64,000 nucleotides of DNA from Aliivibrio sp. (GTDB lineage: Bacteria; Pseudomonadota; Gammaproteobacteria; Enterobacterales; Vibrionaceae), in assembly GCA_016764915.1 (NCBI GenBank), contig JAESQY010000033.1, positions 1-64,000 on the forward strand. Reading direction: 5' to 3'. The notes under the pieces were generated by a model, which was given only the letters and a program-made list of their open reading frames with translations, did not search any database and was not told the DNA's origin. The position numbers were made by a program, and so were the translations under genes. Shown here one piece after another: positions 59,896-64,000 of the stretch (position 1 is the stretch's first letter; each line of letters starts with the position of its first letter).

Positions 59896-61146
59896 GGCTG
59901 CAGAAGGTAATATTATAGTTGGCCTTGATATCGGCACTGCAAAGGTTTCCGCTCTGGTTGGTGAGATCCTGCCGGATGGTGTGGTAAACGTGATTGGTAT
60001 TGGAACCAGCCCATCAAGAGGGATGGATAAAGGCGGTGTTAATGATCTTGAATCGGTGGTTAAATCGATTCAACGTGCAGTTGATCAGGCTGAGTTAATG
60101 GCGGAGTGTCAGATTACATCTGTTTACATATCTCTTTCAGGCAAGCATATCTCGAGTATGATTGAAAAAGGCATGGGTCCTATTTCTGATGAAGAAGTTT
60201 CTCAAGATGATATGGACAGTGTTATTCATACTGCAAAATCAGTTAAAATTGGGGATGAACAACGAATATTGCATGTTATTCCTCAAGAGTTCGCCATTGA
60301 TTATCAAGAAGGGATAAAAACCCGCTTGGATTATCAGGTGTACGCATTGAAGTAAACGTACATCTGATTTCGTGTCATAATGATATGGCTCGAAATATTA
60401 TTAAAGCCGTTGAACGTTGCGGCCTTAAAGTCGAGCAGGTAATATTTTCTGGATTAGCGGCAAGCAATGCGGTTATTACAGAAGATGAGCGCGAATTAGG
60501 TGTTTGTGTTGTAGATATCGGTGCCGGGACGATGGATGTTTCGATATGGACTGGTGGTGCATTAAGACACGCTGAAGTTGTTCCTTACGCAGGTAATGCA
60601 GTAACCAGCGATATCGCCTATGCTTTTGGTACACCTCCTAGTGAAGCTGAAAAAATTAAAGTGAAATATGGTTGTGCCGTTAGCGAGCTGGTGAATAAAG
60701 ATGATACGGTAAATGTTCCAAGTGTTGGTGGCCGTCCTTCAAGGAGCCTACAACGACAGACACTTGCAGAGGTTATTGAACCTCGTTATTCAGAGTTACT
60801 GGCGTTAGTTCAGCAAAAGATCGATGAGACTCAAGTAAGGCTTCGAGAAGATGGAACCAAACATCATTTAGCCGCTGGTATTGTTTTAACGGGCGGAGCT
60901 GCACAAATTGATGGACTGACAGAGTGCGCAGAGCGTGTCTTTCAGACTCAAGTAAGAATTGGAAAACCACTGGAAGTGAGTGGATTAACTGATTATGTAA
61001 AAGAACCATTTCACGCAACTGCGGTGGGACTGTTACACTATGGTAAAGAAAACCAGTTACATGATGACCGCGATTATCAGCAAAAGCGTGTAACTGTGTC
61101 CACTTTCTTTAAAAAAATGCGTAATTGGATACAAAAAGAGTTTTAA
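59888..61146 (+). pseudogene. ftsA: Cell division protein FtsA, frameshifted
   Basis: Actin-like membrane anchor of FtsZ. The first part (59888-60355) reads IIVGLDIGTAKVSALVGE through VIPQEFAIDYQEGIK, then breaks at 60312-60320 and stops at 60355. The next frame continues NPLGLSGVRIEVNVHLISCH, then DMARNIIKAVERCGLK, GVCVVDIGAGTMD, IVLTGGAAQIDG, and ends in the amphipathic membrane-targeting helix (FFKKMRNWIQKEF). Adding one A to the A5 run at 60315-60320 restores 419 residues; E. coli FtsA has 420. Since FtsA is essential in relatives, a sequencing error is the first explanation. Confidence 0.88.
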
Positions 61147-61179
61147 CCTGAGGCAAACAGGAAGAAACGGAGAGAAATA

Positions 61180-62397
61180 ATGTTTGAGCCGATGATGGAA
61201 ATGTCCGACGATGCAGTAATTAAAGTCGTTGGAGTTGGTGGTGGCGGCGGCAATGCTGTTGAACACATGGTACGTGAGTCTATAGAAGGTGTTGAATTCA
61301 TCAGTGTAAACACTGATGCACAGGCTCTTCGTAAAGCGAGCGTAAATACAGTTATTCAGATTGGTGGAGAGATCACAAAAGGCTTAGGTGCGGGTGCAAA
61401 TCCTCAAGTAGGTCGTGATGCAGCTCTCGAAGATCGACAAGCCCTTAAAGATGTGCTCAGTGGTGCCGATATGGTATTCATAGCCGCTGGAATGGGTGGC
61501 GGTACTGGAACTGGTGCAGCTCCAATTATTGCTGAAATAGCAAAAGAGCTGGATATTTTAACGGTTGCTGTTGTAACGAAACCTTTCAGCTTTGAAGGCC
61601 GTAAGCGTCTTGCTTTTGCTGAACAGGGTATTGAAGAGCTTTCAAAACATGTGGACTCGTTAATCACGATTCCAAATGAAAAGTTATTAAAAGTATTGGG
61701 TCGAGGCATTACCCTACTTGAAGCATTTGCTAAAGCTAATGATGTACTTCGCAATGCTGTACAAGGTATTGCTGAGTTGATCACTCGGCCCGGCATGATT
61801 AACGTCGATTTCGCGGATGTAAGAACTGTGATGTCGGAAATGGGTCATGCAATGATGGGTAGTGGTATTGCAAGTGGTGAAGAGCGTGCTGAAGAAGCGG
61901 CTGAGATGGCCATTTCTAGCCCTCTGCTAGAAGATATCGATTTAGCAGGAGCTCGTGGCGTACTGGTAAACATCACCGCGGGTTTAGACATGCGTTTGGA
62001 TGAATTCGAGACTGTTGGTAATACCGTGAAAGCATTTGCATCGGATAATGCAACGGTTGTTATTGGTACCTCTTTAGATCCAGACATGACGGATGAGATA
62101 CGAGTTACCGTTGTTGCAACGGGTATCGGCAATGAAAAAAAGCCTGATATCACATTAGTGACGACTAGTAAGGCGAGTCAAACGGCAGCAACAACGCATA
62201 ACACTGCGGCATCTACTCAAGCTAAGCCTGAAGAGAAAGCGGCACAGCCATTGCAGGCTAAAAATATAGAGCCACAATCAAGCGCTCCAGCGGCAACATC
62301 TGGAACGACAGCTCAAAGCAGTGTGGCTAAGAAGCAACCAGAGCAAAAAGAAGATTATTTAGACATTCCTGCGTTCTTACGTCGTCAGGCTGATTAA
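61180..62397 (+). CDS. ftsZ: Cell division GTPase FtsZ
   Basis: Tubulin-like protein that forms the division ring. Starts [20 protein letters not shown]; tubulin signature [10 protein letters not shown] (about 107-116), T7 loop NVDFADV. A Gln/Ala/Ser/Thr-rich linker (about 325-385) is followed by the C-terminal peptide [14 protein letters not shown] that binds FtsA and ZipA. 405 residues. 33 nt after ftsA. Confidence 0.98.
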   Translation: MFEPMMEMSDDAVIKVVGVGGGGGNAVEHMVRESIEGVEFISVNTDAQALRKASVNTVIQIGGEITKGLGAGANPQVGRDAALEDRQALKDVLSGADMVFIAAGMGGGTGTGAAPIIAEIAKELDILTVAVVTKPFSFEGRKRLAFAEQGIEELSKHVDSLITIPNEKLLKVLGRGITLLEAFAKANDVLRNAVQGIAELITRPGMINVDFADVRTVMSEMGHAMMGSGIASGEERAEEAAEMAISSPLLEDIDLAGARGVLVNITAGLDMRLDEFETVGNTVKAFASDNATVVIGTSLDPDMTDEIRVTVVATGIGNEKKPDITLVTTSKASQTAATTHNTAASTQAKPEEKAAQPLQAKNIEPQSSAPAATSGTTAQSSVAKKQPEQKEDYLDIPAFLRRQAD

Positions 62398-62502
62398 TAT
62401 ATCAACAGTTGCTTGGTTTTAGTGGTCTAACATGTTAGTATTTCCGGCCGGGCTTATTAGAGCTCTGTTGGATTGCTACACAGAAATAGTTGAGACAAGC
62501 AG

Positions 62503-63417
62503 ATGATCAGACAACGCACACTTAAAAGCATCGTACAAACAACCGGAGTCGGTCTTCACTCTGGGCGGAAAGTGACGCTTATCCTACGACCTGCAGCAGC
62601 TAATACTGGTGTTATATATCGCCGTACTGATCTCAATCCTCCGGTTGATTTTCCTGCGGATCCTGAGTCTGTTCGTGACACTATGTTATGTACAGCTTTG
62701 GTTAATGATGACGGTGTTCGTATTTCAACCGTCGAGCATTTAAATGCAGCATTAGCTGGAATGGGTATTGATAACGTTATTATTGAAGTTGATGCGCCAG
62801 AAATTCCAATTATGGATGGCAGCGCAAGTCCATTTGTTTTCTTACTCCAATCTGCTGGAATAGAGATATTAAATGCGGCGAAGCGTTTTATTCGTATCAA
62901 GAAACCTGTGCGTATTGAAGATGGTGATAAGTGGGTAGAGATACAACCTTTCGATGGTTTCCGTCTTGATTTTACTATCGACTTTGATCATCCCGCTATT
63001 GATGCGGATGTGCAAAACTTAGTTTTGGATTTCTCAAGCCAATCTTTTATTAGGGATATCTCTCGTGCTCGTACATTCGGTTTCATGCGCGATATAGAGT
63101 ACCTTCAATCGCAGAACCTATGTCTTGGTGGCAGTTTCGATAACGCTATTGTTCTTGATGAGTTTAGAATACTAAACGAAGATGGATTACGTTACGACAA
63201 TGAGTTTGTGACACATAAAGTGCTCGATGCAATTGGTGATCTTTATATGTGTGGTCACAGTATTATTGGTGAGTTTAAAGCTTATAAACCTGGGCATGCA
63301 TTGAATAACCAGTTACTGCGAGCTGTACTTGCTGATCAAGAAGCTTGGGAGTGGGCAACATTTGAAAGTGAAGAGTCTCCCGTTGTATTTGCTCAACCAG
63401 GAATGGTTTTAGCTTAA
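62503..63417 (+). CDS. lpxC: UDP-3-O-acyl-N-acetylglucosamine deacetylase LpxC
   Basis: Zinc-dependent committed step of lipid A synthesis. Zinc ligands His79 ([10 protein letters not shown]), His238 and Asp242 ([10 protein letters not shown]); catalytic His in [20 protein letters not shown]. 304 residues, starting [21 protein letters not shown]. Separated from ftsZ by 105 bases without a terminator. Confidence 0.97.
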   Translation: MIRQRTLKSIVQTTGVGLHSGRKVTLILRPAAANTGVIYRRTDLNPPVDFPADPESVRDTMLCTALVNDDGVRISTVEHLNAALAGMGIDNVIIEVDAPEIPIMDGSASPFVFLLQSAGIEILNAAKRFIRIKKPVRIEDGDKWVEIQPFDGFRLDFTIDFDHPAIDADVQNLVLDFSSQSFIRDISRARTFGFMRDIEYLQSQNLCLGGSFDNAIVLDEFRILNEDGLRYDNEFVTHKVLDAIGDLYMCGHSIIGEFKAYKPGHALNNQLLRAVLADQEAWEWATFESEESPVVFAQPGMVLA

Positions 63418-63434
63418 AAAAGAACAATAACTTT

Positions 63435-63463
63435 AAAAGCCAAGTGAAAGCTTGGCTTTTTTT
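63435..63463. terminator. Bidirectional terminator between lpxC and dciA
   Basis: A 10-bp stem AAAAGCCAAG/CTTGGCTTTT with a 6-base loop and T run; genes converge. Confidence 0.9.
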
Positions 63464-63477
63464 ATGCCAGCAATAAA

Positions 63478-63936
63478 TTATTTTTTAGCGTGAGCGGCAA
63501 TTTTTTTCATTAACTCTTTTAGTTTCGGCGTGGCAATCTCAGAAACAGCGAGAATTGAAGATGCTGCGACTTTTGAAATTACCCTCTCTTTATATACTTC
63601 TTTTTTGATGGTATTAATTGTGTTGATGCCTCTTCCTAACTCAGGGTTAATCACCACCTCAATATTTGTTAATGACGGAAGCCCGTGTTGACGAAATTGA
63701 GAAATTACTCGAAGACGATCGTAGTTAATTCTCATTTTCCAAGATGGACTTGAAGTTTCAATGACTAAAGATCCTTGGCGATAGTTTGCCACGCGGCAGT
63801 GTTGTTGTGACTCTGGAGGAAGAATGTCACCAAGCATGATATTGAATCTAGCTAGGGCTGTTGCTTTTTTTTGAATGTCACTAAAACGATTGTTAGCAAA
63901 TAGGGCTTCAGTGAGCTGAGGTCGATGATCTCTCAT
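63478..63936 (-). CDS. dciA: DUF721 family protein, probable replicative helicase loader/operator DciA
   Basis: A 152-residue DUF721 protein, starting MRDHRPQLTEALFANNRFSD. The N-terminal KH-like domain holds CRVANYRQGSLVIETSSPSW, the DUF721 core including the conserved Trp. A basic helical or disordered tail follows. In Vibrio and most bacteria that lack DnaC, DciA of this family interacts with DnaB helicase. The position beside lpxC, before secA in vibrios, agrees. Function is inferred from the family. Confidence 0.85.
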   Translation of the reverse strand: MRDHRPQLTEALFANNRFSDIQKKATALARFNIMLGDILPPESQQHCRVANYRQGSLVIETSSPSWKMRINYDRLRVISQFRQHGLPSLTNIEVVINPELGRGINTINTIKKEVYKERVISKVAASSILAVSEIATPKLKELMKKIAAHAKK

Positions 63937-64000
63937 GGCTAAATCTCGTAATAAGCGGTTAGAGTTAATATAGCTAATTATGGCGTATTGAAGAGGTTTG

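Overview
This is a 64 kb stretch of a gammaproteobacterial chromosome, almost certainly from the family Vibrionaceae (Vibrio, Photobacterium, Aliivibrio or a close relative). The evidence is protein similarity recognised by eye plus gene order: rpoD-dnaG-yqeY-rpsU against tsaD; gspAB next to ygiM and the pit phosphate genes; glnE-hldE-tolC-nudF-yqiB-cpdA-yqiA-parE-parC; zapE-rplM-rpsI-petABC-sspAB; and a complete division and cell wall (dcw) cluster without ddl. The DNA is moderately AT-rich. Nearly everything is core chromosome. I see no prophage, insertion sequence, CRISPR array, tRNA or rRNA.

Layout. 1-9.4 kb: the macromolecular synthesis operon on the minus strand (rpsU, yqeY, dnaG, rpoD, the last cut by the window edge), then tsaD, plsY, folB-folK-uppP and cca. 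9.4-18.2 kb: gspAB, which supports type II secretion; the SH3 protein YgiM; a DUF47-Pit phosphate pair; the triphosphatase YgiF; a small voltage-sensor-type potassium channel; and a periplasmic alpha carbonic anhydrase. 18.4-25 kb: glnE, hldE, a small accessory spot (an unannotated 49-residue gene divergent from a short TetR regulator) and tolC. 25-32 kb: the nudF-yqiB-cpdA-yqiA-parE-parC group. 32-45 kb: degS and degQ, zapG, zapE, rplM-rpsI, the bc1 operon petABC, sspAB and the lpoA-yraN-diaA-dolP set. 45-64 kb: rsmI, the RNase P RNA gene, the dcw cluster rsmH-ftsL-ftsI-murE-murF-mraY-murD-ftsW-murG-murC-ftsQ-ftsA-ftsZ, then lpxC and dciA.

Functional themes. The dcw cluster, uppP, lpoA, zapE, zapG and lpxC together cover envelope growth and division. 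rpsU, dnaG, rpoD, dciA, diaA and parC/parE cover replication, its control and transcription initiation. petABC, sspAB and degQS serve respiration and stress responses.

Two conserved genes, petA and ftsA, are each broken by a single missing base. Adding one base restores the family sequence and length. Since ftsA is essential in relatives, sequencing error is the first explanation. The most novel spot is at 22.8-23.6 kb: a 49-codon gene and a short TetR gene diverge from a perfect 13-bp inverted repeat, beside tolC. Other points of interest are a near-consensus promoter just before ftsQ, the absence of mraZ before rsmH, and a terminator-like hairpin directly in front of glnE.
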